Below are positions 33,326-41,891 of a stretch of 64,000 nucleotides of DNA, one piece after another. The notes under the pieces were generated by a model that saw only the letters and a program-made list of their open reading frames with translations, ran no database searches and had not been told where the DNA came from. A program made the position numbers and the translations under genes. The DNA is from an uncultured Porphyromonadaceae bacterium. GTDB taxonomy: Bacteria > Bacteroidota > Bacteroidia > Bacteroidales > Muribaculaceae. Numbering within the stretch: the stretch's first letter is position 1; every line of letters begins with the position of its first letter. Location: positions 1-64,000 of the forward strand of contig CABUPJ010000010.1 in assembly GCA_902493335.1 (NCBI GenBank), in the 5' to 3' direction.

Positions 33326-34644
33326 GATTGCACCTGATTAATCGTTTTCTTGACCGGAGGCGCCAGATACGTCATCGTCGCTATATAGAACAGCACGATA
33401 CACATCGGCAAAACTCTGAGCGAATCGTTATAGAACAGCATCAATATGATATCAAGCAACAGGAATATCTTGATGTTCTTGTCATTGGCACGGTTTTCAT
33501 GTTTAAAATCGAGCTGCACGAAAGTGGCCCATGCAAACCATATCAGTCCGATATAGCCTAATTGAAGCAGCAAGAAGAAGCTCCAGGGACGCGAGCCGTT
33601 GGTAAGCCACTTATATTTCTTGCCGAAATTTGTCTGATCGAGCAGCGTACCGCCTTTGAACTGACCGAGACCGGCGCCGAGCGTCATGCCTCCCCGGGTA
33701 TCATGCAAGGCATCGGGGAGCTCAAAAAGTTTCATGAATCGCGGTATGTCGACTGTCCACCACTCATCCGGATCGACTTCAATCTCCTCGTCCTGAAGTT
33801 TGAGCGCCACCTCGATGATTTCATCAGGATCGAGGCCGACAAAATATTCCTGAAAATAATCGCCGGTGAGCAAATCTTCCGGGTCTTGATTCGTAGCAGC
33901 GAAATAGGCCCAGCCGAGGAGCAACAGGCCGACGAAAATCAAAGGCGAGAAGAGAAACACACGCTTTACCGTCTTCCAGTTGATAGGCGCGAGAAGCACG
34001 AAATACATAAGGAAGAGGATAAAGCTGATCTTGGTCTCGTTGAGGAATGTCGGGAACAGCAACAGGATAAACCATTTGTTGTCGAGAAGATTTTTTATAT
34101 AGCTTTTTTCATTATCCCACCGTTTTGAGACGAGATAGAACGACAGGGTGTAGATAATCATCGATATAGTACCCGAGCCACCGTTACCGAGAGTGCCGCC
34201 GCCGTGGTCGTTGGCACCATACTTAAGGAACTGCCAGACAAGACAGACGGCCTGAAGGCAGAGAAAAACAATCAGCTGTTTATCAAACGACTTGATGAAG
34301 CGAGTGCCGTTTTTCGACGTAATAAAATAACGGAAGACAGGCACAGCAAAGAGTAAACCGATGAAATCACGCATGCCGTTGGCCATATTACCGTAGCCTT
34401 CATGATTGACAAAAATTGTCGAAATCAGAGCAATGGCAAAAAAAGTGCCGGCGACCCACAAGTCCTTACGGTTTCTGATAGTTAGCAACCCGAGCATAAC
34501 GAAAACAGCATCACCCCCGATAAAGGACAATGATCGCACTTTCATGAGAAAGCCCATCAGCTCCTCAGAGACGAAGCCATAACAGGCCGTCACCCAGAAG
34601 ACGATAAAGAAAACCGTACTATAAAATTTATATTTCTCTATCAT
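33322..34644 (-). CDS. Wzy-like polysaccharide polymerase (O-antigen polymerase/ligase type)
   Basis: A 440-residue inner-membrane protein with about 10 hydrophobic segments and one long hydrophilic loop (about residues 255-345). That loop is rich in Asp and Glu (GLDPDEIIEVALKLQ, EEIEVDPDEWW). Wzy and WaaL proteins share this layout but little sequence, so the call rests on topology and on its place between Wzx and an acyltransferase. The ATG at 34644 is chosen over a TTG at 34740 that lies within the flippase gene. The strongly acidic loop is unusual and could contact a charged substrate. Confidence 0.7.
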   Translation of the reverse strand: MIEKYKFYSTVFFIVFWVTACYGFVSEELMGFLMKVRSLSFIGGDAVFVMLGLLTIRNRKDLWVAGTFFAIALISTIFVNHEGYGNMANGMRDFIGLLFAVPVFRYFITSKNGTRFIKSFDKQLIVFLCLQAVCLVWQFLKYGANDHGGGTLGNGGSGTISMIIYTLSFYLVSKRWDNEKSYIKNLLDNKWFILLLFPTFLNETKISFILFLMYFVLLAPINWKTVKRVFLFSPLIFVGLLLLGWAYFAATNQDPEDLLTGDYFQEYFVGLDPDEIIEVALKLQDEEIEVDPDEWWTVDIPRFMKLFELPDALHDTRGGMTLGAGLGQFKGGTLLDQTNFGKKYKWLTNGSRPWSFFLLLQLGYIGLIWFAWATFVQLDFKHENRANDKNIKIFLLLDIILMLFYNDSLRVLPMCIVLFYIATMTYLAPPVKKTINQVQS

Positions 34645-34648
34645 ATAT

Positions 34649-36163
34649 TCAGTTACGTCTGATTTTTCTGACAACAAATTCTCTGACCTTCTCTCGCTCG
34701 TTGCCGACCAGGCCGAAGAAATATATTGCCGTACCGACAAGCAGACAGCTCACGGTCGAAGTGATAAAAAATTTGGGAGCGCCGTCGAGCAGCATGCCGA
34801 GGGCATAAGTCGGCACGGCGGCCACAACGGCGACCTTGATGATAGGCAGCACGACATCCTTGAAATAGAAGCCGAAGCCTATGCCGCAGTATATCTTTGC
34901 AAAAATTATTCTGACAAATAATATGACACAGTCGAATATGACCTGAAGGATGATAATCCATCTTGCCGGCATACCGCACTTGAAAGCAATATAGGCGGCG
35001 GGGAGATACATCAGCCATATCACAGAAATGAGCGGCTGATAGAGCTTCAGTTTGCCCGAAGCCTGCATTGACGTCCACAGCGGTCCTGTCAGCGAGTCGA
35101 CCATACAGAAAGCGATGACGAGCATGATGAAAGTGATGATGTCGGGCGGCAGCACTGTCAGCCAGAAATCGAGCAGCACACCGGCGTTGACAACAATTGG
35201 CAAGCCCATGAACAGCATCAGAAAGAAGGATATGCGCGAAATGCGCGCCACGAGCATCTTGAAATCTTCATACTCGGCCGAGGCGAAGGTCTGCGTTATC
35301 TGAGGCACTGACGCAATCTGAACGTTGCGCGTCAGGTTGGTGACACCCTGCTTGACCTGGTTGGTGAGGCCGAGCGTGGCGTTGTAGCTCACGCCGAAGA
35401 AGATGTTCAGTATAATCGAACTGCCCTGCTGATAGGCGAGGTCTGATACCGACGTCATCGTATTCCAGCCGATGAAGCCGAGAATCTCTTTGACCTTAGC
35501 GACAGGAGCTCGAAGCGAGAAACCGACGCCCTTGAAATGCTTGCGGCAATAGAACACAAAGGCCGAATTGATAATCAGCGCTATCACTATGAGCATACAG
35601 ACATAGACGACGAGCTTGTTTTTGCCGAAGAGACAGAGACACAAAGCCATTACAAGCTTGAGCGTGGCGTCGAGAATCGAATACCAGGCATAGAAGTTCA
35701 TCTTCTCGTAAGAAAGGATGAGCACATGATATGGAACCCTGAAAAGCTCGACGAGAGCCACGACCAAAGCAAGCTGGAAGACGATACGCGCGTCGGCGAG
35801 TTTCTCCGGCGGCACCGACATCTTATACTCTATAAACCAGTATCCGGCTGCCTCGGCGACGACGAGGAAGCAGGCGGCGACCAGCACTATACACAGGCAA
35901 CCGGCGGCGAAGACATGACGCATGTCCTTGCCGCCGTTGCGCGCGATCTCAAAGTTCATGAAGCGCTGTATCGATGACGATATAGCGCTGTTGAAAAACG
36001 ACATCAGCAGTATGAAGCCGGCTATGACGGCATAGATGCCGAAATCGACGACTCCGAGCTGTTCAAGTATGACACGGCTCGTGTATAAGCCCAGCGTCAG
36101 CGCCAGAGGCATTCTGACGGCCAGGAAGAGCGTGTTCTTGAAAATCAGCCTGCTGTCTGCCAT
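34649..36163 (-). CDS. Wzx-type lipid-linked oligosaccharide flippase
   Basis: A 504-residue MOP-superfamily membrane protein with about 14 hydrophobic segments. It starts RLIFKNTLFLAVRMPLALTL and has typical blocks such as GVVDFGIYAVIAGF and SLTGPLWTSMQASGKLKLYQ. It would flip undecaprenyl-linked repeat units to the periplasm before polymerisation. It lies 11 bp after wzc and 4 bp before the polymerase gene in the same transcript. Confidence 0.92.
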   Translation of the reverse strand: MADSRLIFKNTLFLAVRMPLALTLGLYTSRVILEQLGVVDFGIYAVIAGFILLMSFFNSAISSSIQRFMNFEIARNGGKDMRHVFAAGCLCIVLVAACFLVVAEAAGYWFIEYKMSVPPEKLADARIVFQLALVVALVELFRVPYHVLILSYEKMNFYAWYSILDATLKLVMALCLCLFGKNKLVVYVCMLIVIALIINSAFVFYCRKHFKGVGFSLRAPVAKVKEILGFIGWNTMTSVSDLAYQQGSSIILNIFFGVSYNATLGLTNQVKQGVTNLTRNVQIASVPQITQTFASAEYEDFKMLVARISRISFFLMLFMGLPIVVNAGVLLDFWLTVLPPDIITFIMLVIAFCMVDSLTGPLWTSMQASGKLKLYQPLISVIWLMYLPAAYIAFKCGMPARWIIILQVIFDCVILFVRIIFAKIYCGIGFGFYFKDVVLPIIKVAVVAAVPTYALGMLLDGAPKFFITSTVSCLLVGTAIYFFGLVGNEREKVREFVVRKIRRN

Positions 36164-36174
36164 CTAAGAGTGTT

Positions 36175-38466
36175 TTACTTCATATCTTCTTTCTCGCCGT
36201 AGCCATAGCCGTAACCCTTCTTGGTCTTGGTGCCGTTGACGACGAGCGACATCTTCTTGAGGCGTCCTTCCTGATATACATCGTTGGCGAAGCGGAGGTC
36301 GCTGATAGCGGTGAATCCGGCGCGGCAGACATATACAGTGGCGTCGGCGAGGCGGTTGAGCGTAAAGCTGTCGCTGACCATGCCGACAGGCGCGCTGTCG
36401 ATGAGGATGTAGTCGTAGCGGCCGCGAAGCTCGGCAAGGAGGTCGTCGAGTTTCTTCGAGGCAAGAAGTTCGGCGGGGTTCGGCGGCACGGGGCCGGCGA
36501 CGATGACGTCGAAGCCTGCAGGACCTGCTACAGGCGTGATGATCTGGTCGATGCTGATGCGGTCGCTCGACAGATACTGTGTGAGGCCGAACTGCGGATT
36601 GATGCCGAGATACTGGGCCAGACGCGGTTTGCGGATATCCATGCCGATGAGGAGGACACGTTTCTCAAGCAGCGACAGCGAGGCGCAGAGGTTGATTGAC
36701 ACAAACGACTTGCCTTCGCCCGATTTGGTCGATGTCACAAGGATGACCTTGTCGTTGACATCGTTGAGTATGAAGAGCAGGTTGGTGCGCATCAGACGGA
36801 AAAGCTCTGCATTGGTCGTCTTGGCTGTCGGAGTGACGACAAGAGTCTCGCCCGAACGGTCGGTGGTGACCTCGCCGAGAAGAGGCATGTCGACAAATTC
36901 TTCGGCTTCTGAGCTGCTCTCGAATCTGTTTCTGAGCTTCTTGGTCATGTAAATGAATACCGGCGGGATGATGAGGCCCAGGAGGAAAGCAATCAGCAGG
37001 ATGGCTTTCTTGCCGAGGCCGACAGGCTCGTTGAGTGTATAGGCCTCGTCGACGATGACGCCCTTGGGCACGGCATTGGCGAGTAGCATAGCGGTCTCCT
37101 CACGACGCTGGAGGAGGAAGAGATAAAGCTGCTGCTTGACCTCCTGCTGGCGTTTCATGTTGAGATACTCGCGCTCCTGGGTCGGGATGCTGCCGAGTTT
37201 CGACGAAGTCCGGTTCATCTCGGCTCTCAGCTCTTTGACCTGCGAGCTAAGATTCTCGTATGTCTTTTGGGCCGACGCGATGATATTCTCGCGCATCGCA
37301 TCAATCTGTTTATCGAGTTGTTTGACAGCCTGGTTATTGGGTTTGGCCGATTCCAACAACTGCATACGCTTGAAAATAAGAGCGTTGTAAGAACCGACAC
37401 CTTCGGGAGGAGTATCGTTGCCGCCCGGAACGGGGATGAGGCTGTAGTCGTTTTCGCGGTCTGAGAGGAAGTCGAGCGTGAGCTTGACGATTTCGTGCTG
37501 GAGCTCGACAGCGAGAAGGTTCTCTTCGAGAGCGCCGCGGCGGCGGGTCTGATACTGAGCCTCGGCGGCGACATCGACGATGCCCTGCTGCTGTTTGTAT
37601 TTCTGAATGTCACTCTCGGCCTCGTCGAGGTCACCCGAGATGAGCGCCAGACGCTTGTCGATGAATTCGGCCGTCTTCTCTCCCTGAGTGTTGCGCTGGG
37701 CGACGCCGCGGTCGTTATACTGGGTCATCACCTGGTTGAGCACATCCTGGCCGTAGCCCGAGTTTGTGGTCTGCATACCGAGGTTGATGACGTTACTCTT
37801 CTTGCTGTAGACTTCGGCGACGATATCTTCTGCGAGATTTTCGGCAGCGGCGTCATAACCTGTGACGGCGATTGTCGTCTTCAGGCTCTCGCCCTTGGGG
37901 AAACAGGCGGTGGTGTCGATGACAAAGCGGCCGTAGCTCGTCTCGAGAGTCACTGGCAGCGGAGCGTCCTCGACCTCGCCGATGACCTCGCGGCGCACTT
38001 TGGCCTCGACCGAAGCCTTGCCCTTCTTGTCAATCTCAGTCTTGAAAACGATTGTAGCCGAGAGCGTGTCGGCCACGCCGGGTGCCATATAGACATCGAC
38101 CGGGAAGAGCGGATAAGCGAACTTACGCGACAGAATGCCGGTCTTGACAGTATGATGTTTGTTTATTCTCAGGCTTTTGACTACATCGCGGTAGACGGTG
38201 TGCGACGAGATGATGAAGAGCTCGTCGTCGACAGGCCCCTGCGAGCTGAAGAGCGAGCCGAGCTGACCCATGCCGGGCATCGTGTCATCGTCGTTGCCGA
38301 TCAACACATTGGCCCTCACCTCATAGACAGGCTGCTTCATCTTGGTGTAGACGAAGCCAAGGCCGACACAGACGACTACCGAAATGGCAAAATAATACCA
38401 TTTCGACATATAGGTTTTAAACAGCGATGAAATATCGAAAAAATCAGGATTAGTTTTCTTTGCCAT
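36175..38466 (-). CDS. Wzc-type polysaccharide co-polymerase with BY-kinase domain
   Basis: A 763-residue inner-membrane protein. The N-terminal Wzz domain is bounded by membrane segments at about residues 22-41 and 486-507, with coiled coils between. The cytosolic BY-kinase has Walker A around Lys586 (TSTKSGEGKS), Walker A' in LLIGMDIRKPR and Walker B in YILIDSAPVG. The tail GYGYGYGEKED is the tyrosine cluster that is autophosphorylated to control chain assembly. It lies 8 bp after wza. No Wzb-type phosphatase gene is seen in the window. Confidence 0.96.
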   Translation of the reverse strand: MAKKTNPDFFDISSLFKTYMSKWYYFAISVVVCVGLGFVYTKMKQPVYEVRANVLIGNDDDTMPGMGQLGSLFSSQGPVDDELFIISSHTVYRDVVKSLRINKHHTVKTGILSRKFAYPLFPVDVYMAPGVADTLSATIVFKTEIDKKGKASVEAKVRREVIGEVEDAPLPVTLETSYGRFVIDTTACFPKGESLKTTIAVTGYDAAAENLAEDIVAEVYSKKSNVINLGMQTTNSGYGQDVLNQVMTQYNDRGVAQRNTQGEKTAEFIDKRLALISGDLDEAESDIQKYKQQQGIVDVAAEAQYQTRRRGALEENLLAVELQHEIVKLTLDFLSDRENDYSLIPVPGGNDTPPEGVGSYNALIFKRMQLLESAKPNNQAVKQLDKQIDAMRENIIASAQKTYENLSSQVKELRAEMNRTSSKLGSIPTQEREYLNMKRQQEVKQQLYLFLLQRREETAMLLANAVPKGVIVDEAYTLNEPVGLGKKAILLIAFLLGLIIPPVFIYMTKKLRNRFESSSEAEEFVDMPLLGEVTTDRSGETLVVTPTAKTTNAELFRLMRTNLLFILNDVNDKVILVTSTKSGEGKSFVSINLCASLSLLEKRVLLIGMDIRKPRLAQYLGINPQFGLTQYLSSDRISIDQIITPVAGPAGFDVIVAGPVPPNPAELLASKKLDDLLAELRGRYDYILIDSAPVGMVSDSFTLNRLADATVYVCRAGFTAISDLRFANDVYQEGRLKKMSLVVNGTKTKKGYGYGYGEKEDMK

Positions 38467-38474
38467 CTGCTCGG

Positions 38475-39278
38475 TTATTTAACGGTTAAGGCGATTACAA
38501 GCGACGCTATGACCGATGCGGCGCTCACAATTGTGGACACGACTGTCAGTTTGAACGAATTGTTCTGATTATACTTCGAGTTGGCCTGACGCACTTCGTT
38601 GGGCTCGACATAGATATAATCGTTCTGCTTGAGGTAAAAATAAGGCGACGTGAGAAGGTCTGACGAGTTGAGGTCGAGATGGACAAACTTGCGTTCGCCG
38701 TTCTCTTCTCTGACAAGCAGCACATTCGAGCGTTCGCCGTACTCGGTGAGATCACCCGCGTCAGCCAGGGCGTCGAGCACACTGTAGCGGCTGCGCGTCA
38801 CCTTGACTCTCGACGGCATCTTGACCTCGCCGGCGACTACAACCGAGAAATTGACGAGCGTCACCGTCACCATCGGGTCATCAACGTCCTTGGATATCTT
38901 TTCGGTCAGTTCCTGCTGGAGCTGTTCAATCGTCAGGCCCGCGACATGGAGCTTGCCGAGAACGGGGAAATTGATGTCGCCCTGCGAGTCGACAACGTAA
39001 GTCTGCTGACGCGGACTCGTCGTCATCGCAATCACATCTTTACTCGCCGGGTTAACCATCGGGCTGTTATATTGCGCCGCCGCTTCGGGATAAGACGACA
39101 TCACGGTGATAAGCAGCTCATCGTCGGGTTTAATCACGGGCAGATAATCGGCTAAAGGTAACGAGCCTTCTTTTACTTCGCTGATGTCGGTAAAATATGG
39201 CAAGACTGTCTTGGGAGAACTGCACGACGCCACGGCCGCTGCAATAAGCGCTCCAAACAATACTGATTTAAAATTCAT
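38475..39278 (-). CDS. Wza-type polysaccharide export lipoprotein
   Basis: A 267-residue outer-membrane lipoprotein (Cys19 in AAVASC). It has a Poly_export domain (YLPVIKPDDELLITVMSSYP, then TYVVDSQGDINFPVLGKLHVAGLTIEQLQQEL) and an SLBB domain (VVVAGEVKMPSRVKV onward). One C-terminal hydrophobic helix at about 245-266 fits the Wza anchor. First gene of the leftward export operon, with a consensus promoter about 110-140 bp upstream. Confidence 0.94.
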   Translation of the reverse strand: MNFKSVLFGALIAAAVASCSSPKTVLPYFTDISEVKEGSLPLADYLPVIKPDDELLITVMSSYPEAAAQYNSPMVNPASKDVIAMTTSPRQQTYVVDSQGDINFPVLGKLHVAGLTIEQLQQELTEKISKDVDDPMVTVTLVNFSVVVAGEVKMPSRVKVTRSRYSVLDALADAGDLTEYGERSNVLLVREENGERKFVHLDLNSSDLLTSPYFYLKQNDYIYVEPNEVRQANSKYNQNNSFKLTVVSTIVSAASVIASLVIALTVK

Positions 39279-39386
39279 TATCGATAATTTTTTGTGTATA
39301 GTTATTTTCTTAACGACAAAAACACGGTTTTATTACAGTGCGGCTCAAAAAAACATTCAGCAGCCATGTTCCCGGCAGCACGGCCC

Positions 39387-39418
39387 CAAAGATAAGACTT
39401 TTTAATTTACCTGCCAAA
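39387..39418 (-). promoter_or_regulatory. Promoter of the wza-wzc-wzx-wzy-acyltransferase operon
   Basis: Minus strand TTTG (39418-39415), 20 nt, TATCTTTG (39394-39387). Full consensus. The start near 39382 leaves about 100 nt of leader before the wza ATG. Confidence 0.75.
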
Positions 39419-39492
39419 ACTGCGTCGGCCTGCGCAGACAACAAAGGCAATATATTTTGACCTGCCGGGCGCTCTTCACAAGTTATTTTTCG

Positions 39493-39500
39493 TAACTTTG
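39493..39500 (+). promoter_or_regulatory. -7 element of the membrane GT2 gene
   Basis: TAACTTTG at 39493-39500 matches TAnnTTTG and lies 37 bp before the ATG at 39538. No -33 box at standard distance. Confidence 0.5.
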
Positions 39501-39537
39501 TATCACTATATTTCTGACAAAAACAATATTCATCTAT

Positions 39538-40725
39538 ATGTATTTCGACCCGTCAATCGACCCTGCCACAACCATACTGCTGTCTGTCGCAGCAGCCGCA
39601 TTAATTTATATCGCCCTGCCCTACAACCTTTTTGTCAGACGTGTAGCCCGTCGGCGCAAAGCCTGCGAAAGCATGCCTGCCGTCAGCGACGACGCCCCCG
39701 GATGGCCGGCCGTATCCGTCATCGTCTACTCCCAGGACGAAGCTGACGCCCTTGCATCGCTTCTGCCCGTCATCCTCAACCAGGATTACCCGGCGGCATT
39801 CGAGGTCATTGTCGTCAACGAAGGCGACTCAAGCGATGTGCGCAACACGGTCGAGCCCATGCAGCTCGCATACAGAAACCTGTATCTGACACATACTCCT
39901 GACGGTGCCCGCAATCTCAGCCGCAAGAAACTCGCCATTACCCTCGGCGTCAAGGCCGCCCGCTATGAAGTAGTAGTCCTGACCACCGTAGCCGCCATCA
40001 TCGGCTCTGACAAATGGCTCAGAGCAATGACATCGCAGATGGTCACAGATCCGGCCAGGCAGATCGTGCTGGGCTACGCCGCCCCGGTGCCCGGCGACGA
40101 CCGCGCCCGCGGACGCCGGCGACGCATCTTCAACTATGCGGCCGACAGCGTCGCATGGCTGGCTCCGGCAGCCAACCGACACCCGTATCGCGGCACAGAA
40201 CTGAATCTGGCATACCGTAAAGAACTCTTCTTTAAAAACAAAGGATTCTCGCGCTCGCTCAATCTCCATTACGGCGACGACGATATTTTCATCAGCGAGA
40301 TAGCCACGCCGCAAAACTGCACCTTAGAACTCTCGCATGACTCGATTGTCAATTTCAGCAGCTATGACTACAGCAAGACTTTCAGAGACATAGCCATGCG
40401 TCACACTTTCACGGAGACCTTCATTCGGCGGCGTCCGAGAGCGATGATGTCATCAGGCGCGCCGGCGCTCTGGATTCTGCTCGGCACAGCCGCAGCGGCC
40501 ATTGTCATGTCTCCGATGAACATCGCCGTCATCTCGGCGGCACTCATCATTATCGCTGCTGCTCTGACGACGGTGATACTCGCATGGCGCGGAGCCATGA
40601 CAGCGCTCACACTCACGCCCCTGCGCCTGACCATACCCTTCTTTCTGTTGATGCGGCCGTTCAGATCGGCTGCGCTCATCATCCGTTCGCGCCTGTCTCA
40701 CCAAAAGAAATATACCTGGAACTAA
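39538..40725 (+). CDS. Membrane-anchored glycosyltransferase family 2
   Basis: A 395-residue protein with one N-terminal membrane helix (about residues 8-24). A GT-A domain follows (PAVSVIVYSQDEADALASLLPVIL, EVIVVNEGDSSDVRNTVE). C-terminal helices at about 300-355 give the layout of processive or lipid-acceptor GT2 enzymes. It is encoded divergently from wza and convergent with lrgB, with stop codons only 8 bp apart. The classical DxD reads less clearly than in the other GT2 gene. It probably belongs to the adjacent polysaccharide locus, though its own promoter allows separate use. Confidence 0.85.
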   Translation: MYFDPSIDPATTILLSVAAAALIYIALPYNLFVRRVARRRKACESMPAVSDDAPGWPAVSVIVYSQDEADALASLLPVILNQDYPAAFEVIVVNEGDSSDVRNTVEPMQLAYRNLYLTHTPDGARNLSRKKLAITLGVKAARYEVVVLTTVAAIIGSDKWLRAMTSQMVTDPARQIVLGYAAPVPGDDRARGRRRRIFNYAADSVAWLAPAANRHPYRGTELNLAYRKELFFKNKGFSRSLNLHYGDDDIFISEIATPQNCTLELSHDSIVNFSSYDYSKTFRDIAMRHTFTETFIRRRPRAMMSSGAPALWILLGTAAAAIVMSPMNIAVISAALIIIAAALTTVILAWRGAMTALTLTPLRLTIPFFLLMRPFRSAALIIRSRLSHQKKYTWN

Positions 40726-40732
40726 CCCTCTC

Positions 40733-41431
40733 TCAGACCGCCACGCCTATCAGCGACAGGATCAGCGGAGCAAGCAGCGCCGTGAGCAGACCGTTTAATA
40801 TCAGGCCGAGCGACGAAAAAGCGCCATAACGTTCACCGTGCTCCATTGCCGCCGAAGTGCCGACGGCGTGAGCTGCCGTACCGATAGACAATCCGGTCGC
40901 TATCGGGCTTTTGATGTGTCCCATCCTTACCATTCTGAAGCCGGCCATACCGCCGAAGATACCGGTCGAGACAACAACCGCGGCAGTCAGCGGAGGTATA
41001 CCGCCGACCGAACGCGATATCTCCATAGCTATAGGCGTCGTCACCGCCTTTGGCGCCAGCGACATCACCACTTCTTCAGAGGCCCCGAAAAAACGTGCCA
41101 GCAAAACCACCGATACCACGCCGGCCACACATCCGGCAAGCTCGGCCGCAAGCAGCGGCACCATCTGCTTCTTTATATTCTCAAGCTGCCTGTAGAGCGG
41201 CACGCCAAGGGCGACTACCGCCGGTTTGAGCCAGAAATCGATATACTCGCCCCCTGCGGCATAAGTGTCATAGTCGACACCGAAAACCGTCAGCAGACAG
41301 ATAAGCACGGCTATCGAAACGAGTATGGGATTGAGCAACGGCGAGCCTGTGCGCTTCTGAAGGAGTCTGGCGGCAAGGAAGACGACAAAAGTCAGCGCCA
41401 GCAGAAATATTTTATTGTCGAGAAAGTTCAT
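40733..41431 (-). CDS. lrgB: LrgB/CidB-family membrane protein
   Basis: A 232-residue inner-membrane protein with about six or seven hydrophobic segments. Characteristic blocks include YIDFWLKPAVVALGVPLYRQ and SLAPKAVTTPIAMEISRSVGG, then GFRMVRMGHIKSPIATGLSIGTAAHAVGTS and LGLILNGLLTALLAPL. The ATG at 41431 is chosen over a TTG 51 bp upstream. The gene overlaps lrgA by 20 bp. Known members act as holin-like proteins or, in Bacillus, as a pyruvate transport complex (PftAB). Its place beside ackA-pta fits the metabolic view. Confidence 0.93.
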   Translation of the reverse strand: MNFLDNKIFLLALTFVVFLAARLLQKRTGSPLLNPILVSIAVLICLLTVFGVDYDTYAAGGEYIDFWLKPAVVALGVPLYRQLENIKKQMVPLLAAELAGCVAGVVSVVLLARFFGASEEVVMSLAPKAVTTPIAMEISRSVGGIPPLTAAVVVSTGIFGGMAGFRMVRMGHIKSPIATGLSIGTAAHAVGTSAAMEHGERYGAFSSLGLILNGLLTALLAPLILSLIGVAV

Positions 41432-41777
41432 GACGTCGTGATAATCTGTGGCGCACAGCCTGATGAATACGCCCGGTGACAAGAATGATGATAAACGTGC
41501 TGATGACCGACGCCGCGACTATAGGCAGCCACTGGTCGGCAAGCAAATCGAGACAACGCATCAGGCCGACTCCGGCGGGAACGAAGAAAAAACCGAGATT
41601 TTTAACAAGGAAGTCAGAAATCTTATCTACCCAAAACAGTCTGACCAGCCTATATCTCAGCGCGGCAGCCAACAGGAGCATACCGATGATACTCGAGGGC
41701 ACCGGCACTCCGGTGACACTCACGATAAACTCGCCTATCGCCAGAAAGGCGAACAGAACGGCGCATTGCAAAATCAT
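41412..41777 (-). CDS. lrgA: LrgA/CidA-family membrane protein
   Basis: A 121-residue membrane protein with four hydrophobic segments and the CidA/LrgA signature VPVPSSIIGMLLLAAAL (about 24-40), then NLGFFFVPAGVGLM. It is the partner of LrgB, whose gene starts inside this one. A promoter (TTG-N19-TAACTTTG) lies just upstream and overlaps the ackA terminator. Confidence 0.93.
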   Translation of the reverse strand: MILQCAVLFAFLAIGEFIVSVTGVPVPSSIIGMLLLAAALRYRLVRLFWVDKISDFLVKNLGFFFVPAGVGLMRCLDLLADQWLPIVAASVISTFIIILVTGRIHQAVRHRLSRRHELSRQ

Positions 41778-41826
41778 TTTTACCTAAAATATGTACCTAA
41801 AAATTGTGTATTCTGAAAATCCGGCG

Positions 41827-41856
41827 CAAAGTTACAAAAATATGGCGCCCCGGCAA
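41827..41856 (-). promoter_or_regulatory. Promoter of lrgAB
   Basis: Minus strand TTG (41856-41854), 19 nt, TAACTTTG (41834-41827): consensus spacing. It is nested with the terminator stem of ackA at 41839-41872. Confidence 0.7.
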
Positions 41857-41872
41857 GCCGTGACGCCATATT
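41839..41872 (-). terminator. Terminator after ackA
   Basis: AATATGGCG (41839-41847) pairs perfectly with CGCCATATT (41864-41872). Read leftward, the stem ends in a run of T (41840-41836), as expected for the pta-ackA transcript. Confidence 0.7.
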
Positions 41873-41891
41873 ATATCATTCGGATAGATGA

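Noticed and set aside
40733..41777. lrgAB as a phage holin module
   Set aside because: No phage genes nearby; the sequences are typical chromosomal LrgA and LrgB next to acetate metabolism.
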